From positions 58,366 to 122,365 of the forward strand of contig CAVPUV010000053.1 of the NCBI GenBank assembly GCA_963708905.1: a stretch of DNA of 64,000 nucleotides. Reading direction: 5' to 3'. The position numbers were made by a program, and so were the translations under genes. This DNA is from SHZL01 sp963708905 (GTDB lineage Bacteria; Pseudomonadota; Gammaproteobacteria; Xanthomonadales; SZUA-36). Positions within the stretch are counted from its first letter, which is position 1; every line of letters begins with the position of its first letter. The notes under the pieces were generated by a model that had not been told where the DNA came from, did not search any database, and saw only the letters and a list, made by a program, of their open reading frames with translations. Positions 26,516 to 33,819 of this stretch are shown piece by piece.

Positions 26516-27859
26516 CTACTGCAGTTTCCGCTCCAGGAAGGGGTACCACATACCCTGGGCCAGGCCGCGCGCCGCCATGAACACCAGCACCGCGCCCCAC
26601 AGTCCGGTCAAACCCCATGCCGCGGTCATGGCTTGCAGCACCAGCAGGTAGACGATAAAGGCGATGCCCATGGTGGTCATCATGGCCGTGCCGGCAGTGG
26701 CGCTGATGAAAATACCGTCAAACTGGAAACACCACACCGAGACCAGCGGCAGGGCAATGATCATTGGCATCAGGCTGGCCACAGTCATCCTGATCTCATC
26801 GATATCTGTCAGCAGTGCCGTGAGTTGATTGCCCGCCAGCCAGAATACGAGTGCATAGACCAGGCTGGCCACCAGTGCCCAAAAACTGGTGAGGTACACC
26901 CAACGCCGGAACACGGCACGCCGCGCGTGGCCCCAGGCCGCACCGGCCAGCGCTTCCGCTGCGTGGGCGAACCCATCCAGCCCCAGCGACATCAGTAACA
27001 GGAACTGCATCGCCACGTGACTGGCCGCCATCTCGACCGGGCCGAGGCGTCCGGCAACGCGCATGATCAACGCCAGTGCCGTCATCAGGAATATGGTGCG
27101 GATGAAGATGAAGCCGTTGACGAAAAAAAGCTGCCTGAACTGCTTGATCTGCCAGGTGGCGCCGCTCAAGGCCCTGTCAAGCAGCTTGTTGCCGTCCAGC
27201 AAGCGCAGCAAAACCCACACACTGGCGATGGCGGTAAGCCACTGGGCAATCAAGGTGCCCCAGGCCACGCCCGGAACACCCATATCCAGGCCGATCACGA
27301 ACAGCACGTTCAAAACACCGTTGCTGATATTCAACAGCAACTGCAGCCACAGGATGGTCTTCACCCGGGCCAGGCCGAACAGTATGCCGATGATGGCATA
27401 ACTCAACAGCGTGGCCGGCGCCGCCCAGATGCGAATGTGAAAATATTGGGCCGTTACCAGCGCCACGTCGGCCGGTGGCGCCATGGCGCGCAAGGAAGCC
27501 AGCAGCAGCAATTCCTGGAAAACCAGCAAACCCACGGCGAAGAGCAGGGCGAGGCCACAAGAACGTATGACTGTCGCCACCAGCGTATCGTCATCATTTC
27601 GTCCCCGCGCCTGGGCGATCAGGCCGGTCGTTCCCATGCGCAGGAAACCGAAAGCCCATAGCATGTAATTGAAGATCACGCTGCCAAGGCCAACCGCAGC
27701 CAGGTGCACCGGGCTGGGCAGGTGCCCGATGGCCCAGGTGTCCACCAGTCCCACCAATGGCGCGGAGGAATTGGCCAGGATCGCGGGACCTGCTATGGCC
27801 CAGATTTGACTATGCGGTGCGGTGAAGTCGTCCGCTGTTTTCGCGCGGCCTTCACTCAT
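26516..27859 (-). CDS. MATE-family efflux transporter (DinF-like)
   Basis: The 447-residue membrane protein has about 12 hydrophobic segments in two halves, with MATE-type openings: ANSSAPLVGLVDTWAIGHLPS near residue 30 (Asp in the first TM region) and MSLGLDGFAHAAEALAGAAWG in the second half. DinF-type MATE proteins export toxic organic cations or metabolites in exchange for H+ or Na+. The specific substrate is unknown. It starts at ATG 27859, about 90 bp downstream of the HAD-like lipoprotein gene on the same strand. Confidence 0.9.
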   Translation of the reverse strand: MSEGRAKTADDFTAPHSQIWAIAGPAILANSSAPLVGLVDTWAIGHLPSPVHLAAVGLGSVIFNYMLWAFGFLRMGTTGLIAQARGRNDDDTLVATVIRSCGLALLFAVGLLVFQELLLLASLRAMAPPADVALVTAQYFHIRIWAAPATLLSYAIIGILFGLARVKTILWLQLLLNISNGVLNVLFVIGLDMGVPGVAWGTLIAQWLTAIASVWVLLRLLDGNKLLDRALSGATWQIKQFRQLFFVNGFIFIRTIFLMTALALIMRVAGRLGPVEMAASHVAMQFLLLMSLGLDGFAHAAEALAGAAWGHARRAVFRRWVYLTSFWALVASLVYALVFWLAGNQLTALLTDIDEIRMTVASLMPMIIALPLVSVWCFQFDGIFISATAGTAMMTTMGIAFIVYLLVLQAMTAAWGLTGLWGAVLVFMAARGLAQGMWYPFLERKLQ

Positions 27860-27948
27860 GCAAACAACTGCCCATGTGCTGCGTTATTGGCCCGCAGGGC
27901 AAAAAATCCTGTGGCAGCAACGGCAGGCTGCAGGTCACTTCCGGTTCT

Positions 27949-28875
27949 TTAGTGGACCGTTTCAGCGCAGCCATCGGCGGCCACCTCTTCGGGCAGATGA
28001 AAGATATCCGGGCCGAACAGCCGCTGCAGTTGCTGCAGGGCAGGGCGTGCCTGTTGCCACTGCCGCGCGGCCTGTTCACCGTCAAATGCGGCCACGACGT
28101 CATCTTCACGGCCGTAACGAAAGGCCTGCACCGATGTCGTGCTGCTGGCGAAGGCGTCCATGACGGCCTGCAGGTTGTCCGGCTTGTCGTCGGCCATCAC
28201 CACCATGACCGGCCATGGCGTGTGCGTCTTGAGCAACAGCGCTTGCAGCATTTCGCCCTTGTGCTGTCCCGCAGTCAGGAATACCCCATCCTCGTACCTG
28301 ACGAGGCGGCTACCCCCCTGCGGCAAGAATGGTTCGGCGTATCCTCCCGGGGGGCCAATGGCGCTGGCATCAAAACGGTAGCCGCCGCGGCGTAATTCAC
28401 GCAAGGTCTGCAAGCGGAAATCCGGCCCGCGGGAACTGAGGATGATGACTTTCAGGCCCTGCTCCTGCAGTTTTCGCACTTGCGCCGGACCGTCTGCCTG
28501 CGTCAGGCGCATGGCGCTGACCGCATAGAGCGCGCCTTGAACGGCCAAGCGATCGCTCACCACCCGGGGGTCGCAGCGGTCTGCGGCATGCAACTCCTTC
28601 TGCCAGTCATACCACTGGTCCGATCCCAGGTCCTGTTCCATGGCCAGCAACGTATTGTCGAGGTCAAATACGACCAGTACCTGTTCTGCGCCCAGGCGCC
28701 GCGACCAGTCCAGGGCGGCCTCGCTGACCTCCGCAAGATCGCGCGTTTCCAGCATGCGGCTGGGCGGGACCGATGGCGGCTTGTGTGCGCCGGACGTCGT
28801 CACGCAAGCCGACAGCAAGCTGGCAAATGTCAGTACTAAAACGAAACCCGCCAAATGAGTATTTTTGTGGAACAT
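27949..28875 (-). CDS. HAD-like lipoprotein (DUF2608 type)
   Basis: From ATG 28875 there are 308 residues: a signal peptide with lipobox (LLSACVTT, Cys about residue 23), then a HAD-superfamily-like domain with the DxD nucleophile motif VVFDLDNTLLAMEQDLGSDQWYDWQ cut short here as VFDLDNTLL (about residue 70), a second motif around VIILSSRGPDF and the acidic motif VMADDKPDNLQAV. This arrangement fits the DUF2608 group of exported phosphatase-like proteins. A longer frame upstream (to 29004) lacks homology and overlaps a repeat element. Confidence 0.78.
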   Translation of the reverse strand: MFHKNTHLAGFVLVLTFASLLSACVTTSGAHKPPSVPPSRMLETRDLAEVSEAALDWSRRLGAEQVLVVFDLDNTLLAMEQDLGSDQWYDWQKELHAADRCDPRVVSDRLAVQGALYAVSAMRLTQADGPAQVRKLQEQGLKVIILSSRGPDFRLQTLRELRRGGYRFDASAIGPPGGYAEPFLPQGGSRLVRYEDGVFLTAGQHKGEMLQALLLKTHTPWPVMVVMADDKPDNLQAVMDAFASSTTSVQAFRYGREDDVVAAFDGEQAARQWQQARPALQQLQRLFGPDIFHLPEEVAADGCAETVH

Positions 28876-28975
28876 GGCGCATGAACCGTTTACAAAACGA
28901 ACACTCTGCCAGTGAAACCGGCGCTTCGCAATTGAAAAAGCGGCGCAAGCTCGGACGGCAAGGATTATCCGAATA

Positions 28976-29127
28976 GGGAAGCTCTGAATAATGCATCCAT
29001 GCATTATCAGAGCACGCCAAACAAAAAATGTGATTTTTGTTTAGCTTCATTTTCAATGAGTTGCACTCATTGAAAATGGTGGCACATCCCTGTGCCACGA
29101 AAACTCTGAATTAATCAGAGTTTCCTT
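28976..29127. repeat. MITE-like palindromic element, family B, copy 2
   Basis: Near-identical to the copy at 9331-9482 and in the same orientation: left end GGGAAGCTCTGAATAATGCA, hairpin around CATCCATG, the CAAACAAAAAATGTGATTTT segment, core TTTTCAATGAG...CTCATTGAAAA, GGCACATCCCTGTGCC, and right end CTCTGAATTAATCAGAG. It sits between the HAD-like lipoprotein gene and tRNA-Ser and accounts for most of that gap. Confidence 0.87.
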
Positions 29128-29195
29128 AGATTGATTATGCTGCAGCCATCCCCTAAAATTGCCGCCCCTTCAAACCGATAGGGAAAGCAGGATAT

Positions 29196-29291
<96 letters not shown>

Positions 29292-29298
29292 CTGAGAA

Positions 29299-30339
29299 AT
29301 GAAGCCCCCAGCCTTACCCTCACGTGATCGCGAAGCCATCCTGCGACGGGCGATCATTCGCGCCATGCCGGATTACTACTCCTGGCCGGAGAGTGAACGG
29401 GAGCGATATCGACTGAATCTCCCCAAGGAACAGGACCTTCTGATCCGCCGGGCGCTGCTCAGCTCCCTTTTTGGTATCGAAGTGAGTACTGAGGCGGAAA
29501 TGGACGCTGTCATGAAGGGGTTCGACGATGAACACTATCTGCTGCTGAATAGCACGCTCTTACCTTTTCAGGGCATTGGTGAAAACGACTTCTTTCTGAA
29601 TGAGTGGCTCGCGGATGGTGTTTCGCTGCTCGATTTTGAGACGCTCGGAGACTATGCCCGGGATGACCATGAGTTCCAGGAGCAGGCGCGGAAAAAGGAA
29701 GACCCGGCGTACGAGATCCGACCCTATCGAGGGGATCTTCACCCGTGCTGGGCGCGGCTGAATATCGATCGCGAGTTCCACTACGCCACGCTCGTCTCAC
29801 TGGCGAGACACCTGCTGGACACGCTCGACGAGACGGGGTCGGAGCAGATCGAATCGCTCATCCCCCATCGGTACGTTGAGGGGAAAAACCATGGCAAGCG
29901 GGAACCGGGCGGAACGGTATGGGATCTCCGAGTGGATGCCAGCGGCATGGAACTGCAGTTGGAGGAGCTACGGCATCGGTACTACGAATACCTGCGTGCG
30001 TGTCATGAGCGTCTGCTCGATCGATTCGATGAAGAGGCAATGCAACGAGTCTACATCCAGCGCGAAATGCAAGGCCTTGAAGCGCATATCCGCTTTATTT
30101 TCTCCGACAAAAGCGTGCTCGATGCTGTTCGATTCCGGCATTTCTTCAGCGACTGCCAGCGTATTTCCGGCGACATCGCAGGGCTTGCCGTAGTCATCGA
30201 GCAGGAGAAACAGGGGGCGGTGGAATTCCTGCAAGCGCAGTACCGCGACATCCAGCAGAATTTCGATCCGTCCGTGGTGTCGCTCCGCAAGAAAAGAAAG
30301 ATCGTGCTGGCTGATGGCGCTTTGGATGATTTATCGTAG
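29299..30339 (+). CDS. Uncharacterised 346-residue island protein
   Basis: I do not recognise this family. The protein is soluble-looking, charged and largely helical, with no signal peptide or membrane segment. Notable stretches are a conserved-looking N-terminus (AIIRAMPDYYSWPESERERYR), an acidic middle (NEWLADGVSLLDFETLGDYARDD cut here as LNEWLADGVSLLDF), a WDLRVDASGMELQLEEL segment and a coiled-coil-like second half (about 215-310). It begins 11 bp after the tRNA, inside the island, and its 3' end overlaps the GNAT remnant. ATG 29299 lacks a good ribosome site; ATG 29365 is an alternative. A defence role would be guesswork from context. Confidence 0.7.
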   Translation: MKPPALPSRDREAILRRAIIRAMPDYYSWPESERERYRLNLPKEQDLLIRRALLSSLFGIEVSTEAEMDAVMKGFDDEHYLLLNSTLLPFQGIGENDFFLNEWLADGVSLLDFETLGDYARDDHEFQEQARKKEDPAYEIRPYRGDLHPCWARLNIDREFHYATLVSLARHLLDTLDETGSEQIESLIPHRYVEGKNHGKREPGGTVWDLRVDASGMELQLEELRHRYYEYLRACHERLLDRFDEEAMQRVYIQREMQGLEAHIRFIFSDKSVLDAVRFRHFFSDCQRISGDIAGLAVVIEQEKQGAVEFLQAQYRDIQQNFDPSVVSLRKKRKIVLADGALDDLS

Positions 30340-30438
30340 CCCGTCCAGGGGAAGAGACAGTTTCAGCGGTTGGCCGGGCAGGGGGATGAAGCCTGAGCCG
30401 AATTGCGTATAGAACTCGGCGGCCCGGTCATTGGTCGC
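30331..30438 (-). pseudogene. GNAT-type toxin, C-terminal remnant
   Basis: Minus-strand codons here read NDRAAEFYTQFG, then FIPLPGQPLKLSLPLDGL and a stop. This is the C-terminus typical of TacT-like GNAT acetyltransferase toxins. Only about 35 codons remain and neither the acetyl-CoA loop nor a DUF1778 antitoxin is present. It follows directly the 3' end of the broken helicase. Confidence 0.6.
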
Positions 30439-30444
30439 TGCTGG

Positions 30445-31650
30445 CTACTCCAACAAAGGTACATTGTTGTCCTCCCGGTATCCCATGGCGCGATAGCCGA
30501 CAAGCCGCTTTTCAAACATTCTCGCGAGCATCGGTACCTTGCTATCAACGTAATCGACGATTCGCACTTCGCGTTTAGTGGGGTGCAGTCGGTGCAGGCG
30601 TCCCGCGTATTGCACGAGCGTACCTTTCCAGGAGACCGGCAGAGCCAGAAACAGGGTATCGAGTCGAGCATCGTCGAATCCTTCCCCAATGTATCTTCCG
30701 GTTGCCAACAAAAGCCGCTCTTCAGCCATCGGAATAGAAGCGAGCTGCGCTTCGACTTCCCGCCGCTCTTTGGTCGAACGTCCTCCCCGCAGTATGACGA
30801 TATGGCGGACAAAGTTCTTCAGTCGGTGGTGGAGTTGCTCGATGTGCTCTTTGCGTTCCGTCAACAGGATCGGGGACCGGCCTTCTTCCATGGCCATGAG
30901 CACGTCATCGACGATCTGCTCGTTACGCTTTTCATCGGCGACCAGCAGGCCGTAGAGTTCCTGGATGGTTAAGTTGGCTGCTCGCGCGGGAGGGTCAAAG
31001 CCGGTCTCTCGGAAAACAAGTCGATGATCGAACAGGCGTTGTGCCAACTGGCTACGCGAATCGGTTTTGAATCGAACGGGGCCGATCTGCATGTGGATGA
31101 TGGGCTGGCGACCGTCGCGGCGCTGGGGCGTGGCCGTCAGGCCGACCAGATAGCGCGCCTTGACCTCGGAGAGCACCCGCTCAAACGAGACCGCCGGCAG
31201 GTGGTGGCACTCGTCGATGATCACCTGCCCATATTCGGTGACGATGTCGTCCACCGAATCCTTCCGCGAAAGACTCTGGATCATGGCGACATCGATTTGC
31301 CCGGTCAGCTTGCGCTTTCCACCGCCAATCTGGCCGATCGATTTGGCATCGCGGCCAAGAAAGATCGCGATCTGTGATTTCCACTGTTCCAACAGCGGTT
31401 GTCTATGTACCAGGATCAGGGCGTTGCACTTTCGCCGGGCAATCAGATAAATGCCCAGGACGGTCTTCCCGAAACCGGGGGCTGCCACGACCACGCCATT
31501 GTCGTGTGCGACGATGGCCTGAGCTGCCTGGTGCTGGGCCTCAGTCAATTCACCGAGGAATGTCGCTTCGATCGGCTTGCCACGGAATCTCAGGTCGTCC
31601 AACTCGAGGCGGCTTTTGTGTTCCTGCAGGACTTTCTCCACGTCGTCCAA
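30445..31650 (-). CDS. SF2 DEAD/DEAH helicase part of a TOTE-type conflict protein (5'-truncated)
   Basis: About 401 codons contain a full SF2 helicase: Walker A APGFGKT (about residue 58), DECHH box (about 147), TATPQRRDG motif III, and QYAGRLHRLH motif VI. The sequence around it (GELTEAQHQAAQAIVAHD, QIGGGKRKLTGQIDVAMIQSL) matches the helicase section of large proteins that normally begin with an archaeo-eukaryotic primase domain (TOTE conflict systems). Here the frame starts abruptly, and primase-region codons lie just upstream in another frame. TTG 31650 is only the first possible start. Whether the fragment is made is unknown. Confidence 0.7.
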   Translation of the reverse strand: MDDVEKVLQEHKSRLELDDLRFRGKPIEATFLGELTEAQHQAAQAIVAHDNGVVVAAPGFGKTVLGIYLIARRKCNALILVHRQPLLEQWKSQIAIFLGRDAKSIGQIGGGKRKLTGQIDVAMIQSLSRKDSVDDIVTEYGQVIIDECHHLPAVSFERVLSEVKARYLVGLTATPQRRDGRQPIIHMQIGPVRFKTDSRSQLAQRLFDHRLVFRETGFDPPARAANLTIQELYGLLVADEKRNEQIVDDVLMAMEEGRSPILLTERKEHIEQLHHRLKNFVRHIVILRGGRSTKERREVEAQLASIPMAEERLLLATGRYIGEGFDDARLDTLFLALPVSWKGTLVQYAGRLHRLHPTKREVRIVDYVDSKVPMLARMFEKRLVGYRAMGYREDNNVPLLE

Positions 31651-31654
31651 GCAC

Positions 31655-31856
31655 CCGCGTGGCAGGCTGAACGGGGGTGATACTGAAGCGACAGCGCGAT
31701 CAGGTTGCCGAAACCACCATTCGGCAGGGTATCCTGGTTCGGGAAAAGCCGGTCATAGGATGTCATGCTCAGCTGGTATCGCCTCGCCATGGTTTCCGTG
31801 ATCAGATAGCTGCCCATTTTCCTGGCCGCCGCAGCCTCAAAGCCATTTCTGAGGTT
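31655..31856 (-). pseudogene. Primase-domain C-terminal remnant of the same TOTE-type protein
   Basis: Minus-strand codons give EAAAARKMGSYLITETMA, then SYDRLFPNQDTLPNGGFGNLIALSLQ (landmarks SYDRLFP and GGFGNLIAL). This is a hallmark block of the TOTE-type primase. Normally more than a hundred residues separate it from the helicase part (LPRGCLDDVEKVL here); those are missing and the frame differs. Its upstream end is cut off at the abiEii stop codon. So the original gene lost its front, an internal piece and its frame. Confidence 0.65.
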
Positions 31857-32593
31857 CAATTCACTTCCCGGATTTCCCAAGGCCCACCCGGCTGCCAATG
31901 CTCCAAGAAGGCACGGCCTTGCCTCAATGCTGTTGTTGGTGGCATGAGAAAGTTCTCGAGAATTTGGCAAACCTCGTCGAGCGATGGAGAAGTTGACGTA
32001 GATAGCAGCGCGCCTTTGCGAAGAAACGCGTCCCATTGCCGGGTCTTCTGGAAGTCATCGCCAAACTCCGAACCGAGGCTGGATGGTGTTTGCTCGGGTA
32101 AAGTGGTTTCGCGACGGGCAAAGGTGTTGTTGATGGCTTCCGACAACGTGGCTCCGTTGAAATCGAATCGGTGAACCATAACCCAAAGGTCATAGAAATC
32201 CTTCATCCGGCTGTTTGTCATGCCCAGGTAGACCCGAGCCTGATACTTTTCCGCAACGACGGTTTCACGCGGATAAGCACGCAAGAGCGGCACCGGGGAT
32301 CCCAGCAAAGTGGGATATTCAACGCGTTCCGGATCAGGCGTCACGACATCGCCGAATCCGAGAAAATCCACATCTCGGGTCGCGCGATATGGCTGGTCGT
32401 CCCACCGGGCGAAAAGCATTGCTCCCTTCAAGATGAAGCGATCGCGGTACTCGGACTGGCTCAGTCGGTACAAGAGACGTTCCAGTGCGTAGCGTGTCAG
32501 GATCAGTTTAAAATCCTCACCCCGTCGTTTTGCCAGTTGCAGCAACCGGTCGCGTACCGAAACTGCGGTGTTCTTTCTCCGGTTGCTGGTCAC
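31856..32593 (-). CDS. abiEii: AbiEii-type nucleotidyltransferase toxin, probably internally deleted
   Basis: The 245-residue protein belongs to the DUF1814/AbiEii nucleotidyltransferase toxins: FILKGAMLFARW, then RATRDVDFLGFGD (metal-binding DVD), and later YPTLL, LRAYPRETVVAEKYQA and NSRMKDFYDLW. Complete relatives have about 60-70 more residues between the DVD block and VTPDPERVEYP, including a second DIGFGD-like segment. The two GFGD segments appear fused here, as if an in-frame deletion joined them. It overlaps abiEi by 4 bp. Loss of the middle probably inactivates it, while the antitoxin may remain functional. Confidence 0.8.
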   Translation of the reverse strand: MTSNRRKNTAVSVRDRLLQLAKRRGEDFKLILTRYALERLLYRLSQSEYRDRFILKGAMLFARWDDQPYRATRDVDFLGFGDVVTPDPERVEYPTLLGSPVPLLRAYPRETVVAEKYQARVYLGMTNSRMKDFYDLWVMVHRFDFNGATLSEAINNTFARRETTLPEQTPSSLGSEFGDDFQKTRQWDAFLRKGALLSTSTSPSLDEVCQILENFLMPPTTALRQGRAFLEHWQPGGPWEIREVN

Positions 32594-33201
32594 GTTGCTA
32601 TCGATTCCAGATAAGGCCGCATGACGTTATGCACGCGGCAAACCTTGGCGTACGTCCAGAGCTCATCCATGGTGCAGCGCCGCGAACGCCAGCTTTCCCT
32701 TAGCGCTTCAATGGCAACGTCCAGTCCGATCTTGTTTCGATACTTAAAACAATCCGCTACAGTCTTCGCCGGGTTGAATACGGGGATCGTTACTCCTTCG
32801 ATCTGATGTTTCTCGACGCCGGCGCCGAGAGCGGTCGAAGAGAAATGGACAATGCGTAGTGGCGGATAGTCCACGAGTGGCCGCCAGGCATTCTCGCCGA
32901 TGGCCAGCCACACTTCAAAGGGCGCCTGTGTAGTGAGTTCGTGAAATCGAAGGGCGGAAAGCAGACAAACCACACCTTTGGGCACACGCTTGCAGGCCTC
33001 TGCCAGAGAGCGGTGTTCCGAAACCTTGCTATCTGGCAGTACGTAAAGTCCTCTGCCAATCCGTTGTAGCTTGCCGGCAGCCTGTAGCCGGCTGAGATAC
33101 GTTCGAGGAATGCCATGGGCATCCAGGTCGCGCGGACGCAGAACACCCGCTTCGCTTACCAGATCCAGAATTTTGTCCGCATGTGTCGTGCGAGTAGCCA
33201 T
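32590..33201 (-). CDS. abiEi: AbiEi-family antitoxin/transcriptional regulator
   Basis: The 203-residue protein has the AbiEi layout: N-terminal winged helix (about 8-65; HADKILDLVSEAGVLRPRDL, IPRTYLSRLQAAGKLQRIGRG) and a C-terminal antitoxin domain (LLSALRFHELTTQAP, FNPAKTVADCFKYRNKIG). AbiEi proteins neutralise the AbiEii toxin in a type IV manner and repress their own promoter. ATG 33201 was chosen; a TTG lies two codons upstream. A palindrome just upstream is a likely operator. The 3' end overlaps abiEii (ATGA junction). Confidence 0.88.
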   Translation of the reverse strand: MATRTTHADKILDLVSEAGVLRPRDLDAHGIPRTYLSRLQAAGKLQRIGRGLYVLPDSKVSEHRSLAEACKRVPKGVVCLLSALRFHELTTQAPFEVWLAIGENAWRPLVDYPPLRIVHFSSTALGAGVEKHQIEGVTIPVFNPAKTVADCFKYRNKIGLDVAIEALRESWRSRRCTMDELWTYAKVCRVHNVMRPYLESIAT

Positions 33202-33207
33202 TGACAA

Positions 33208-33223
33208 GGTATGTTACATAACC
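33208..33223. promoter_or_regulatory. Candidate AbiEi operator
   Basis: TATGTTACATA (33210-33220) is a perfect odd palindrome inside the larger near-palindrome GGTATGTTACATAACC, 7 bp upstream of the abiEi start. Position and symmetry fit autoregulation by AbiEi; binding is inferred. Confidence 0.45.
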
Positions 33224-33385
33224 TAGGGGAATAATAACAAGTCCCGAGGACTAGTAACTCACAGATTCCACTCGCAGACCCCAGCCACGCTGGACTGAGA
33301 CGACTGCACTTCCCTCCTGATGTTAAGTGCCGGTAGACATGATTTGGACACGATGCCTTTGTAAGCCATTGAAATGCTGAGAAAC

Positions 33386-33416
<31 letters not shown>

Positions 33417-33422
33417 AAAAAA

Positions 33423-33456
33423 GAAAACCCCGCCTTGAGCGGGGTTTTCTTTTTTT
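33423..33456 (+). terminator. Intrinsic terminator, probably originally of tRNA-Ser
   Basis: An 11-bp stem GAAAACCCCGC/GCGGGGTTTTC with a 5-nt loop is followed by a run of T. It starts 7 bp after the right copy of the tRNA end, the distance expected for the tRNA's own terminator before the island inserted. Confidence 0.9.
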
Positions 33457-33819
33457 CGTGGAAGGCCGGGTGAGGACCCTCTCGCGCGCAGCGCGCGAGG
33501 GTTCGCCACAAATCGGCAGGATTGCCGATTGGGACGCCGCAGGCGCCCGCAGGGCGAGCGCCAGGGACGGTGCGAGTCACTAATTCGCCGGGAGCGAATT
33601 TGAACGTCGAAGCGAAGCTGAGACGGCCCCGGAGGGGCGAAGGGCAGGATGCCCGGAGTAATCCCTCCCTCTCCGGGCGGGAGGTCACGCCCGGAGAAGG
33701 GGGCAAATTCCGCACCCCGGCGTTTGAGTCATTATTCTGCAGCACTTCGGTGCCCGGTAAAACCAGAGGGCAGTGCCAGATTGGCGGTTCTAAATCCCTG
33801 GTTGCGGACGTAAGCCCGG
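33457..33819. other. Gene-free stretch after the island
   Basis: A 363-bp GC-rich stretch holding no supported gene. Reading frames here have no recognisable homology. A 16-base match to the att repeat (33660-33675) and small inverted repeats (CCGGGAGCGAATTTGAACG-like, CTCCGGGCGGGAGG) are visible. Confidence 0.5.

Noticed and set aside
33660..33675. Third copy of the tRNA-Ser attachment sequence
   Set aside because: Only 16 bases match and the flanks do not. It may be an old scar but cannot be called an attachment site.
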